Shown piece by piece: positions 1-8,781 of a stretch of DNA of 64,000 bases (its first letter is position 1; each line of letters opens with the position of its first letter). The notes beneath the pieces were generated by a model. It had not been told where the DNA came from and did not search any database. It worked only from the letters and a program-made list of their open reading frames with translations. The stretch is from Gramella sp. Hel_I_59 (GTDB lineage Bacteria; Bacteroidota; Bacteroidia; Flavobacteriales; Flavobacteriaceae), in contig NZ_VFME01000001.1 of assembly GCF_006714895.1 (NCBI RefSeq), positions 3,348,001 through 3,412,000 on the forward strand, in the 5' to 3' direction. The translations under genes and the position numbers were made by a program.

Positions 1-36
1 GCCTTTATATCGGGACTATACCAAAAATGAAAATTC

Positions 37-1581
37 CTATGCGAAATCTTTCATCCAGGTTTTAAAGTCGGTTTCTTTTCTAATCAATGCATCGAGTTCA
101 GAGATTTTCACTCTTTTCTGCTCCATGGTATCCCGGAATCTCACTGTTACTGAATCATCTTCCAGTGAGTCATGGTCCACAGTGATACAAAGCGGAGTTC
201 CGGCAGCATCCTGTCTTCTATATCTACGCCCAATGGCATCTTTCTCATCATACTGCACTCTAAAATCCCACTGAAGTTCATCAATGATCTTATGGGCAAG
301 TTCCGGCAAGCCGTCTTTCTTCACAAGTGGCAATACTGCGGCTTTTGTTGGAGCCAGTACCGCAGGAAGTTTTAATACTGTACGAGTATTCCCGTCTTCC
401 AGTTGCTCTTCTTTTAGCGAAGATGAAAGAACTGCCAGGAACATTCGATCAAGACCTATCGAGGTTTCGATCACGTAAGGCACATAATTTTCTTTAAGCT
501 CAGGATCATAGAACCTCAGCTTTTTACCAGAATGTTCTTCATGAGCTTTAAGGTCAAAATCTGTTCTAGAATGGATTCCTTCAAGTTCTTTAAAACCGAA
601 TGGAAAATCAAATTCAATATCTGCCGCTGCATTTGCGTAATGCGCTAATTTTTCATGATCATGGAATCGGTAATTCTCTTCACCCAGACCTAATGATCTA
701 TGCCAGTTTAATCGTACTTCTTTCCATTTCTCGTACCACTCAAGCTCTTCACCCGGTCGTACAAAAAATTGCATTTCCATTTGTTCAAATTCTCTCATTC
801 TGAAAATGAACTGTCTGGCTACGATCTCATTTCTGAAGGCTTTACCGATCTGTGCAATCCCGAATGGGATTTTCATTCTTCCGGTTTTCTGAACATTCAG
901 AAAGTTTACAAAGATACCCTGAGCAGTTTCAGGTCTCAGGTATAAATCTGTAGCAGAATCGGCTGAAGCTCCAAGTTTAGTTCCAAACATAAGGTTGAAC
1001 TGTCTAACTTCAGTCCAGTTCTTGGAACCTGTATCGGGATCTGCGATTTCAAGTTCTTCTATTAACTTCTTGACATCTGCAAGATCTTCATTGGTAAGTG
1101 ATCGAGCCAGTCTTTCCAGGATCTCTTTACGGTCACCAAGATATCTTTGCACTCTTGGATTGGTCTGCCTGTACATTTCTTCATCGAAATCTTCACCAAA
1201 CCTTTTCTTCGCTTTCGTTATTTCCTTTTCTGCTTTCTGAAGTAGCTTTTCAGCATAATCTTCTACCAGAACATCTGCGCGATATCTCTTTTTAGAATCT
1301 TTATTATCAATAAGTGGATCGTTAAAAGCATCCACGTGGCCAGAAGCCTTCCAGGTGGTGGGATGCATTAAGATCGAAGCATCTATCCCAACAATATTCT
1401 GGTGTAACTGCGTCATACTTCTCCACCAGTATTCCTTGATGTTTTTCTTCAGCTCAGCTCCATTCTGGCCATAGTCATATACAGCACTCAGACCATCATA
1501 GATCTCACTGGATTGAAAAATATACCCATACTCCTTGGCATGGGAAATCACGTTCTTAAAAAGGTCTTCTTGTTTTGCCAT
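37..1581 (-). CDS. glyS: Glycine--tRNA ligase, single-chain dimeric type
   Basis: Charges tRNA-Gly with glycine in the cytoplasm. The 514-residue protein has the class II core: motif 2 with FRNEI followed by REFEQMEMQFF around residues 245-275, and motif 3 with ETSIGLDRMFLAVL around 370-385. The length and the early DAFNDPLIDN stretch fit the alpha2 GlyRS family rather than the two-subunit GlyQ/GlyS type. The C-terminal anticodon-binding domain covers roughly the last 110 residues. The gene ends with TAG at 37-39. It begins just after the terminator of the upstream minus-strand gene, so it probably has its own promoter, though I see no clear box. Confidence 0.97.
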   Translation of the reverse strand: MAKQEDLFKNVISHAKEYGYIFQSSEIYDGLSAVYDYGQNGAELKKNIKEYWWRSMTQLHQNIVGIDASILMHPTTWKASGHVDAFNDPLIDNKDSKKRYRADVLVEDYAEKLLQKAEKEITKAKKRFGEDFDEEMYRQTNPRVQRYLGDRKEILERLARSLTNEDLADVKKLIEELEIADPDTGSKNWTEVRQFNLMFGTKLGASADSATDLYLRPETAQGIFVNFLNVQKTGRMKIPFGIAQIGKAFRNEIVARQFIFRMREFEQMEMQFFVRPGEELEWYEKWKEVRLNWHRSLGLGEENYRFHDHEKLAHYANAAADIEFDFPFGFKELEGIHSRTDFDLKAHEEHSGKKLRFYDPELKENYVPYVIETSIGLDRMFLAVLSSSLKEEQLEDGNTRTVLKLPAVLAPTKAAVLPLVKKDGLPELAHKIIDELQWDFRVQYDEKDAIGRRYRRQDAAGTPLCITVDHDSLEDDSVTVRFRDTMEQKRVKISELDALIRKETDFKTWMKDFA

Positions 1582-1591
1582 GGAACAAAAA

Positions 1592-1626
1592 TAAAAAAAC
1601 CGCCCTGAATAAGCTTCAAGGCGGTC
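1592..1626 (-). terminator. Intrinsic terminator
   Basis: Stem ACCGCC (1599-1604) with GGCGGT (1620-1625), extended by an inner TGAA/TTCA pair. On the minus strand it is followed by a T-run (complement of the A-run at 1593-1599). It ends the coiled-coil gene at 1648-2529 and sits just upstream of glyS. Confidence 0.85.
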
Positions 1627-1647
1627 TGTATTTTATGTTTTAATAAT

Positions 1648-2529
1648 CTATCTCAAGCTAAAACTTCCATTTGCAAGAAGAACAGCGTCATTATAAACAT
1701 AGACCTTATAAGTTCCTTCCAGTAGTTTGTCCTCATCTGTATTAGAAAGAATACAAACATCCAGTTCATCTTTCTCGTAGAATACTTTAGAAGATGCGCT
1801 ATAAACCATTGCTCCACCCTCATGTTGCACCACGATCTGGTCACCTACAAGTTCATTTTCAGGATTATATACCTGAACGTACATGGTTTTCTCACCTGTA
1901 TCTGCAAGATCATTTGCTGTTAGAGTAAAACAGGTTCTAATCTGGTCAATACGTCCCGTTCTATCATTTTCAACTAGTTTTCCACTATTTCTAACGATCA
2001 CACCTTCTCCTTTTAAACCGGTGATCTTAAGACGTGCCGCCTTATCCACCTTTGTAGAAAGATTCTGGTTCGTATTACGCAAAGAATCTGAAAATCTTGT
2101 TCTTTCCTGTAGCGCAACGCTTGTACTATCCAAAGAAGTACTCAATTGTTGATTCTGTGCACTTAAACTATCGACAACGCGGAATAACCTATCTTTTTCA
2201 GCTTTAAGATTACCGATCTCTCTTCTATATCTTGAGATCATAACCAGGTTCGCCTCATTATCTTTTACTGAATCTAATAATCTGGTAATTCGATCACGTG
2301 CATTTACCAGGTCCTGATCCATCACTTCATTCTCATCGATCGCCTCATCATACTTGATGATAAGTTCGTTCAACTCATCTTCTATAACTGTTTTTTCCTT
2401 CTGAAGGATCTCTTTATTCTCCTTTTCTTCGTTATAGAATTTGATCGTGTAAATACTCAGGGCAATAAGCGCCACGGCAAGAACACCTGTAAGAACTTTT
2501 AATGCAGTATTGCTTTTATTTTCTGTCAT
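1648..2529 (-). CDS. Membrane-anchored coiled-coil protein of unknown function
   Basis: The 293-residue protein has one N-terminal membrane segment (about residues 9-27), then a long acidic coiled coil (about 28-165) rich in Glu, Lys, Leu and Asn. A compact C-terminal domain of about 110 residues follows, with beta-strand-like sequence (GVIVRNSGK, MYVQVYNPENELVGD). The arrangement suggests an inner-membrane anchor with a periplasmic or cytoplasmic coiled-coil stalk. I do not recognise a named family; similar proteins occur across Flavobacteriia. It is monocistronic, divergent from comF and closed by the terminator at 1592-1626. Confidence 0.8.
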   Translation of the reverse strand: MTENKSNTALKVLTGVLAVALIALSIYTIKFYNEEKENKEILQKEKTVIEDELNELIIKYDEAIDENEVMDQDLVNARDRITRLLDSVKDNEANLVMISRYRREIGNLKAEKDRLFRVVDSLSAQNQQLSTSLDSTSVALQERTRFSDSLRNTNQNLSTKVDKAARLKITGLKGEGVIVRNSGKLVENDRTGRIDQIRTCFTLTANDLADTGEKTMYVQVYNPENELVGDQIVVQHEGGAMVYSASSKVFYEKDELDVCILSNTDEDKLLEGTYKVYVYNDAVLLANGSFSLR

Positions 2530-2591
2530 TATGAATCAATTTAGTTTGTAAATTTATACGTTTAACCAAGTCTGGTACAAGCCATTAACAA

Positions 2592-3272
2592 ATGTTTCAC
2601 GATTTCATCAATCTTCTTTATCCGGCTTCCTGTCACATTTGCCAGGCAGAACTTGTGAAAAATGAGCATATACTTTGTACCAATTGCCTGCATGATCTTC
2701 CGGTTACCAGATATCATTTAGATAACGACAATCCGGTCAAAAAAATTTTCCAGGGCAGGGTAAAGATAGACAAAGCAACCGCATTATTACATTTCAGAAA
2801 AAAATCTGGGGTACAACAGCTTATCCATGATCTGAAATATCGCGGACACCAGGAAATTGGAAAATATCTCGGCGCATGGCTGGGAGAAGAGCTATCGGCT
2901 ATTAATGATTACAAGAAAATAGATCTGGTTCTTCCTGTTCCTTTGCATAAATCCAGGTTAAAAGAACGTGGTTACAACCAGGTAGAAGCATTTGGAATCG
3001 AAATCGCCAAAAAATTGAATGCTCAATATAGATCTGATCTTCTATTAAAAGTAAACGCCATGCAAACACAAACCAGAAAAGGCAGGATCTCCAGATGGGG
3101 CAAAATTGAACAAACGCTCGAACTTCACAAGCCCGATGAATTGAAGGGAAAGACTGTGCTGCTGGTTGATGACCTGGTTACGACCGGAGCTACCCTGGAA
3201 GCCTGTGCTCATAAATTACTTGAAATAGAAAATATCAGCATATCTATCGCTACCATGGCAATTACACACTAA
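2592..3272 (+). CDS. comF: ComF family phosphoribosyltransferase-like protein
   Basis: Member of the ComF/GntX family linked to DNA uptake or phosphoribosyl metabolism. The N-terminus has a four-cysteine zinc ribbon (C14, C17, C29, C32: CHIC and CTNC). The C-terminus carries the PRPP-binding motif VLLVDDLVTTGAT around residue 195, and LPVPLHKSRLKERGYNQ matches the family core. At 226 residues it is full length for the family. The next gene downstream on the same strand is an Ig-like lipoprotein after 57 bases, a pairing seen in other flavobacteria. The biochemical role in competence is family knowledge, not shown here. Confidence 0.9.
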   Translation: MFHDFINLLYPASCHICQAELVKNEHILCTNCLHDLPVTRYHLDNDNPVKKIFQGRVKIDKATALLHFRKKSGVQQLIHDLKYRGHQEIGKYLGAWLGEELSAINDYKKIDLVLPVPLHKSRLKERGYNQVEAFGIEIAKKLNAQYRSDLLLKVNAMQTQTRKGRISRWGKIEQTLELHKPDELKGKTVLLVDDLVTTGATLEACAHKLLEIENISISIATMAITH

Positions 3273-3329
3273 GCATTACGTTGTAATTCAAAATAATTGT
3301 TTCTTTGCTAAAAGAATTCCCTTTCATTC

Positions 3330-4934
3330 ATGAAGAAAAGAGTACCCGGTTTTATTCTCGTTTTGATACTTCTGTTCACCACAGTACAGTGTGCAAAGAA
3401 AGGAATGCCCGAGGGCGGACCGGTAGATGAAGATCCGCCAAAATTCTTGAGAGCAAACCCCGAAAACTTTACTACTAATTTCGACAAGGAGGAAATCCGA
3501 ATTTACTTCGATGAATATATAAAGCTGGACAAACCTTCCCAACAGATCATTATTTCTCCTCCCATGGTTCCAAAACCTAACATCATGCCATTGGGAACAG
3601 CAAGAAAAGATATCAAGATAGAGATCACTGATACCCTGGAAGAGAATACTACCTATGCCATTAACTTCGGAAAATCTATCGTAGACAACAATGAGGGGAA
3701 TCCCTATGATTATTTCAAATATGTATTTTCAACAGGAGATTATATAGATTCACTGGCAGTTTCTGGAATTGTTAGAGATGCTAAGCTGAAAGAACCTTCA
3801 GAAGTAATATCTGTAATGCTTTATGAAGCCGATACTTCTTATACAGATTCTATAGTTTTCAAGGAAACTCCAAGGTATATCACATACTCCCAGGATAGCA
3901 CTTTTAATTTCAGTCTTGAAAATCTAAAAGCGGGTACCTACAGAATGGTTGCACTTATGGATAGCAACGATAATTACCTGTATAACCCTAAAAAAGAAAA
4001 AATTGGTTTTGTAGAAGGTGATATTACGATTCCTACTGAAGAAACCTTTGAACTTACAGTTTTCAAGGAACAGCTCGAATTCGAACCTAAAAGGCCCAAT
4101 CATTTTAAAGGGAACCAGATCATTTTTGGTTACGAAGGATATGCAGATCCCGATAGTATTAAAATCGATTTACTATCTGCCAGACCTGAAGGTTTCCGCT
4201 CTAGAATAATAAAGGACCCTGTAAAAGACACCTTATATTACTGGTATAATACCAGTCCGGAACTGGATACTCTAATGTTTGCGGTGAATTCTCCAAGAAC
4301 GCAGGATACTCTAATCGCGAGAATGGGAAATCTGGAACGTGACTCACTGATGGTTTCAACCGAAAATGGCGATTTGATCAAAGACTTCAAGTTAAAAGCA
4401 AACACGCCAATCATTGAGTATGCTGCAGACCAGATCAGGATCATGGATATGGATTCTGCTGATGTTCCTTTCGAAGCTGAATTTGATCCATTGCTGAATG
4501 AAGTGAGACTGAAATTTGAGAAAAAGCCAGCAAACAATTATAATATTACTGCATTTCCAGGTGCAATTACAGACCTTTTTGAAGAAACCAATGACACGAT
4601 CTATAAGAATATGACCACTAAAGATCTTTCAGCATTTGGTACTATCATCATTGATCTTCAGAATATTCAACAATTTCCAGTGATCGTACAGTTAACTAAT
4701 ATTAAAGGTGAAATTCTCGCTGAGCAATATTCAGAAGACCGGTCGAATTTCACTTTCAATTATCTCAATCCCGGGGATATCCTAGTGCGTGTTATTTTTG
4801 ACAGCAATGCTAACCAAAAGTGGGACACAGGTAATTTCCTGAAAAAGATTCAGCCAGAAAGGATTCAGTATCTAAGAGACACTTTAGAAGTGCGCGCTAA
4901 CTGGGATCAACCTTATAAATTTAGTCTAGACTAA
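3330..4934 (+). CDS. Ig-like domain lipoprotein
   Basis: A 534-residue surface or periplasmic lipoprotein. The N-terminal signal ends at a lipobox-like VQC (C21). The GPVDEDPPKF stretch then leads into a SbsA-type Ig-like domain (about residues 33-130, with YAINFGKSIVDNNEGN). The remainder looks like beta-sandwich repeats, including a region around 145-230 resembling a carboxypeptidase-regulatory-like fold, and it ends in a VRVIFDSNANQKWDTG segment. No catalytic motif is visible. The 3' end overlaps the converging nitrilase gene by 14 bases. The function is unknown; cell-envelope location is inferred from the signal. Confidence 0.85.
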   Translation: MKKRVPGFILVLILLFTTVQCAKKGMPEGGPVDEDPPKFLRANPENFTTNFDKEEIRIYFDEYIKLDKPSQQIIISPPMVPKPNIMPLGTARKDIKIEITDTLEENTTYAINFGKSIVDNNEGNPYDYFKYVFSTGDYIDSLAVSGIVRDAKLKEPSEVISVMLYEADTSYTDSIVFKETPRYITYSQDSTFNFSLENLKAGTYRMVALMDSNDNYLYNPKKEKIGFVEGDITIPTEETFELTVFKEQLEFEPKRPNHFKGNQIIFGYEGYADPDSIKIDLLSARPEGFRSRIIKDPVKDTLYYWYNTSPELDTLMFAVNSPRTQDTLIARMGNLERDSLMVSTENGDLIKDFKLKANTPIIEYAADQIRIMDMDSADVPFEAEFDPLLNEVRLKFEKKPANNYNITAFPGAITDLFEETNDTIYKNMTTKDLSAFGTIIIDLQNIQQFPVIVQLTNIKGEILAEQYSEDRSNFTFNYLNPGDILVRVIFDSNANQKWDTGNFLKKIQPERIQYLRDTLEVRANWDQPYKFSLD

Positions 4935-5700
4935 AAGAATCACGATCCTGTAAGAATTTCATTTTCTCCCGGGTTTCCAGCATTTCCTTTTTTGATAGTT
5001 CGAATTCCTCCACGAATTCTTCAGATCTATTCAGGCCGGTGATCGCATTACCTAAAACATCGTAAGCAGCAGAATGCCCGTTGTAAACATAGCCATCACC
5101 ATCTTCGCCGGTTCTATTCAATCCAATGCAGTAGCTCATATTTTCGATGGCACGCGCTTTTAGTAATGCATCCCAGGCATTTACACGCTTTTCTGGCCAG
5201 TTGGCTACATAAATCAATAGATCATAATCTTCGGTATTTCTGGCCCATAAGGGAAATCTCAGGTCATAGCATACCAACGGACAAATCTTCCAACCCTTAT
5301 ATTCAACGATCAACCTGTCTTTTCCTGCAGTATATGTAAGATGTTCCTTGGCCAGAGTGAAGGTGTGTCGTTTGTCATAAATTTTATAATCTCCATCAGG
5401 AAATACGAAAAAGAGTCGGTTATAATATTCGCCATGATCTTTGATGATCACACTTCCCGTGATCGCAGCATTTTTATGCTTAGCCGTTTCGATCATCCAG
5501 TTGAGGGTCTTTCCTTTCGTTTCTTCAGCAAGATTTTCAGCATTCATACTGAAACCTGTCGTAAACATTTCCGGCAGTACAATAAGTTCTGTTTTATCAC
5601 TGATCGCTTCTATCTTTTCTGAAAACATCTGCAGATTCGCTTCAGAATTTTCCCATTGCAGTTCAGCCTGAATTATGGCTACTTGTAATTTATCATCCAT
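4921..5700 (-). CDS. Nitrilase-superfamily amidohydrolase, omega-amidase type
   Basis: Carbon-nitrogen hydrolase, best matching the omega-amidase/YafV group that removes the amide from alpha-ketoglutaramate or related compounds. The Glu-Lys-Cys triad is visible in LPEMFTTGFSM, in KRHTFTLAKEH and in LVCYDLRFP. I place the start at the ATG at 5700 (MDDKLQVAII, 259 residues), because the 12 residues upstream (in frame to 5736) do not look like family sequence. It converges on the Ig-like lipoprotein gene and overlaps its end. Exact substrate is inferred from family membership. Confidence 0.9.
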   Translation of the reverse strand: MDDKLQVAIIQAELQWENSEANLQMFSEKIEAISDKTELIVLPEMFTTGFSMNAENLAEETKGKTLNWMIETAKHKNAAITGSVIIKDHGEYYNRLFFVFPDGDYKIYDKRHTFTLAKEHLTYTAGKDRLIVEYKGWKICPLVCYDLRFPLWARNTEDYDLLIYVANWPEKRVNAWDALLKARAIENMSYCIGLNRTGEDGDGYVYNGHSAAYDVLGNAITGLNRSEEFVEEFELSKKEMLETREKMKFLQDRDSFSLD

Positions 5701-5803
5701 ACTCAAAAATATAAAATTCGTGTAAAGCTGTGCCAAAGCAGTGTTAAATCATTGTGCAACGCCCGCTTTATAAATAGTTTTATTCCACAAAAAAATCAAA
5801 ATC

Positions 5804-6313
5804 ATGAGTGTAGCAAATTTCTTTCAGAAGGATTCATATGTTTCTAATACAAGTCGTAGCGTAATTTCAGGTTTTATTGGTGGTCTTGCCGGGACTGCTG
5901 TTAAGACCCTTATTGAGCAGGTTCTTCCGGTTAGAGAAATCGACCAGAAGTCTTCTCAAATGAAGATAGTAGACGACCTTTCGACTAAGATCACAGGTAG
6001 CCCGGTAAGCACTCACAATGAAGCACTGGCAGAACAGTTAGTGAACATCCCAATGGGTGGTTCTCTTGGAGCCGCTTATGGCTATGGTAAAAAGAACCGT
6101 TTTGGCCTTAAACCTATGGACGGGATCATTTTTGGTGCTACGACCTGGGCTTCTACTCACGAAACTTCTTTACCAATTCTGGGTCTTGAGCCAAAACCGA
6201 CAGATGTGCCTGTAAGAATGCAGATCAATGAGCTTTTTGCCCATGTTGCCTTTGGAGTAACTACAGAACTGGTAAGACATTATATCGATAAGCAAATGAG
6301 AGAGAGCAACTAA
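5804..6313 (+). CDS. YagU/DUF1440-like small membrane-associated protein
   Basis: The 169-residue protein has Gly-rich hydrophobic stretches (SGFIGGLAGTAVK, GGSLGAAYGYGKK, MDGIIFGATTWASTHE) and a His-containing C-terminal helix (LFAHVAFGVTTELVRHYI). This pattern resembles the YagU/DUF1440 family of inner-membrane proteins linked to acid tolerance in enterobacteria. The family assignment is tentative. The gene is monocistronic. Its stop codon overlaps the stop of the converging helicase gene by four bases. Confidence 0.7.
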   Translation: MSVANFFQKDSYVSNTSRSVISGFIGGLAGTAVKTLIEQVLPVREIDQKSSQMKIVDDLSTKITGSPVSTHNEALAEQLVNIPMGGSLGAAYGYGKKNRFGLKPMDGIIFGATTWASTHETSLPILGLEPKPTDVPVRMQINELFAHVAFGVTTELVRHYIDKQMRESN

Positions 6314-8781
6314 GCCTCTAATTGCTTCAGCATCTTTTTGATCCTATCTTCCAGCTTTTCTGAAGATAATTTTTCACGCATTCTATCTGTAATGATTGGA
6401 AACGAGAAGGGTGTTGGTTTCGCACATTTTTTCCAGACGATCGTTTGTTTCGAAATTCTATCAAGGGAGATTCTTAATCTCCCTTCTTCTAACTGATGCT
6501 CAAAAGTCTCCCGAAAGGCTTGCTGATACAGTAAATTGTCCTCTTCATAATCTCTGAAAACACTGAATAATAATTGCGAATTCGACTGAAGGTGTTTGCT
6601 TTTGATCAGCTTATTTGGATACCCGGTAAATACCAATCCAGCAATCACTGCTATATCGCGGAATTTTCTACGGGCCATTTCCGTAGAGTTTAAACTTTTA
6701 TAGAGATCATCCATAAGATACTCTGCAGAAAACAGATTGTTATCCAATATCTGCTGCATATCAATTTCTTGATCTGAAAGTAATTCGAATCCGTAATCAT
6801 TGAATGCGATCGAAAAGCTGATTGGAACTAGCAAGCTGATACGGTAAGCAAGTAAACTACCCAAAGCTTCATGCACAAATCGCCCGTCAAAAGGATAGAA
6901 AACCGCATGATAACCTTCCCTGGTTTTGAAAGTTTCTATTAAAAACTCATCTGCCTTTGGAATGATTGAATCTCTCTGTTGTCTCTTAAAAATAGGTTTT
7001 AAAGCTTCAAATTCAGGACTGGTCTTCTCATCCTGCTCTAATGCTGAAGCTTCATACATTTCATCGCGTAATAATTCACTCATTTGAGCGAAGAAGGTCA
7101 TTCTTCCACCAGACCAACTAGGAACTTTAGCCGTTTTCTTCTTAGATTTCCTAACCAGCACCTGCATGTTCTTAATTCGAACGAGTTCCAGGTTTCTACC
7201 GGCAAAGGTAAATACATCTCCGGGTTTCAATTTGGAAATAAAGAACTCTTCCATAGTTCCTATATAGCCCCCCTTTATATACTTTACACTCAGTACCGCG
7301 TCGCTAACAATAGTTCCAATTTGAAGTCGGTGGCGCATGGCAACTCCCCGATTATTGATCTTAAACTTTCCATCTTCCTCAATCTCTACTTTTTTATATT
7401 CATCATAAGACTGAAGACTCTGGCTGCCTTTGGTAATAAAATTCAGGATCCATCGCCATTGATCTTCGGTGATTCCCTGGAAGCAAAACGTACTGGCAAT
7501 TTCTGGAAAGATCTCTTTTGGGAAGAAACCGTTGGAGACCGCCAGCGTATTTAAATATTGAACTAAAACGTCAAAACTCATCAGGTAAGGAACTCGATCC
7601 TCTACCGCCTTTTTTACTACGGCCTTTTGTAAAGCTGAAGCCTCGATCAACTCTATTGCATGTGTTGGCAGAAAATAGATCAAACTTACTTTTCCCGGCT
7701 GGTGACCACTTCTACCCGCCCTTTGTAAAAATCTCGCTACACCTTTAGGTCCGCCAATTTGCACGATCGTTTCCACCGGCGCGAAATCTACTCCTAGGTC
7801 AAGACTTGAAGTACAGACCACGGCTTTCAAACTTTCGTTTCTTATTGCCTGCTCGACCCAAAGCCTGGTTTCTTTATTAATACTTCCATGATGCATGGCT
7901 ATTTCACCGGCAAACTCAGGGTATTTACTCAGCAATTTCTGAAACCAGAGTTCACATTGCGACCTGGTATTGGTAAAAAGCAGAGTGGTTCTGGATTCCT
8001 TGATAATAGGCACGACCTCATCCAGCAAATGCAGACCTAAATGCCCTCGCCAGGGAAATTTCTCCATTTTCTTCGGAATGATAGATCGTACATCGATCTT
8101 CTTTTTCAAGAATGCTCGCACCAAAACCGAATTTTCAAAGGCTTTTGACTCTGGCCCAAGCAGTACTTCCCTTGCCTGATCAAGATTCCCGATTGTAGCA
8201 GAAATACCCCAGATCCTTAAATCTTTAGAGATAGTTTTTAATCGGGACAGACCTAATTCTACCTGAACACCTCTCTTAGTCCCGAGAAGTTCATGCCACT
8301 CATCGATCACGATCGCCTGTAGGTCCTTGAATGTTTTGTCGTAGTTTTTGGAAGCGAGCAGCAATTGCAAGCTTTCCGGGGTTGTAATGAGCAGATCTGG
8401 CATGGAGCGTTTCTGCGCGGCCCGGTCCTTCTGGGAAGTATCGCCGGTCCTGATACCCACGGTAAACTGCGTTCCCATTTCTTCCGCAAAGCGTGAAGCG
8501 GCCTGTTCAATTTCTACACTTAAAGCTCTAAGCGGAGTGATCCATATCGCCTTCAGACCTTTCTTATGCTTCGATTTATAATCCGGATTTTTACGAATAT
8601 ATTCCAGTACTATTGGAACCCACAATGCGTAAGTTTTCCCACTTCCGGTAGGCGCATTCAATAATCCGTTTTTCTTCTGAAGATAAGCTGTCCAGGTATC
8701 CTTCTGAAATTTAAAAGGTTTCCAGTCCTGTCCCGCAAACCAGTAATCTGCCAGTCCTATGAGTTCAGCCCGCTTCATCAT
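6310..8781 (-). CDS. Ligase-associated DEXH-box helicase, Lhr-like
   Basis: Superfamily 2 DNA helicase of the Lhr-like group that travels with bacterial ATP-dependent ligases. Walker A is APTGSGKT (K49). Motif II is IDEWHE around residue 163. Motif III SATIG, TSSLDLGVDF (motif V) and QRAGRSGH (motif VI) are all intact. The long C-terminal half (about 430-823) is the winged-helix plus DUF4145-like/Lhr core region. It is the last gene of an exonuclease-ligase-helicase operon, overlapping the ligase by four bases. A role in DNA damage response is inferred from this conserved neighbourhood. Confidence 0.95.
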   Translation of the reverse strand: MMKRAELIGLADYWFAGQDWKPFKFQKDTWTAYLQKKNGLLNAPTGSGKTYALWVPIVLEYIRKNPDYKSKHKKGLKAIWITPLRALSVEIEQAASRFAEEMGTQFTVGIRTGDTSQKDRAAQKRSMPDLLITTPESLQLLLASKNYDKTFKDLQAIVIDEWHELLGTKRGVQVELGLSRLKTISKDLRIWGISATIGNLDQAREVLLGPESKAFENSVLVRAFLKKKIDVRSIIPKKMEKFPWRGHLGLHLLDEVVPIIKESRTTLLFTNTRSQCELWFQKLLSKYPEFAGEIAMHHGSINKETRLWVEQAIRNESLKAVVCTSSLDLGVDFAPVETIVQIGGPKGVARFLQRAGRSGHQPGKVSLIYFLPTHAIELIEASALQKAVVKKAVEDRVPYLMSFDVLVQYLNTLAVSNGFFPKEIFPEIASTFCFQGITEDQWRWILNFITKGSQSLQSYDEYKKVEIEEDGKFKINNRGVAMRHRLQIGTIVSDAVLSVKYIKGGYIGTMEEFFISKLKPGDVFTFAGRNLELVRIKNMQVLVRKSKKKTAKVPSWSGGRMTFFAQMSELLRDEMYEASALEQDEKTSPEFEALKPIFKRQQRDSIIPKADEFLIETFKTREGYHAVFYPFDGRFVHEALGSLLAYRISLLVPISFSIAFNDYGFELLSDQEIDMQQILDNNLFSAEYLMDDLYKSLNSTEMARRKFRDIAVIAGLVFTGYPNKLIKSKHLQSNSQLLFSVFRDYEEDNLLYQQAFRETFEHQLEEGRLRISLDRISKQTIVWKKCAKPTPFSFPIITDRMREKLSSEKLEDRIKKMLKQLEA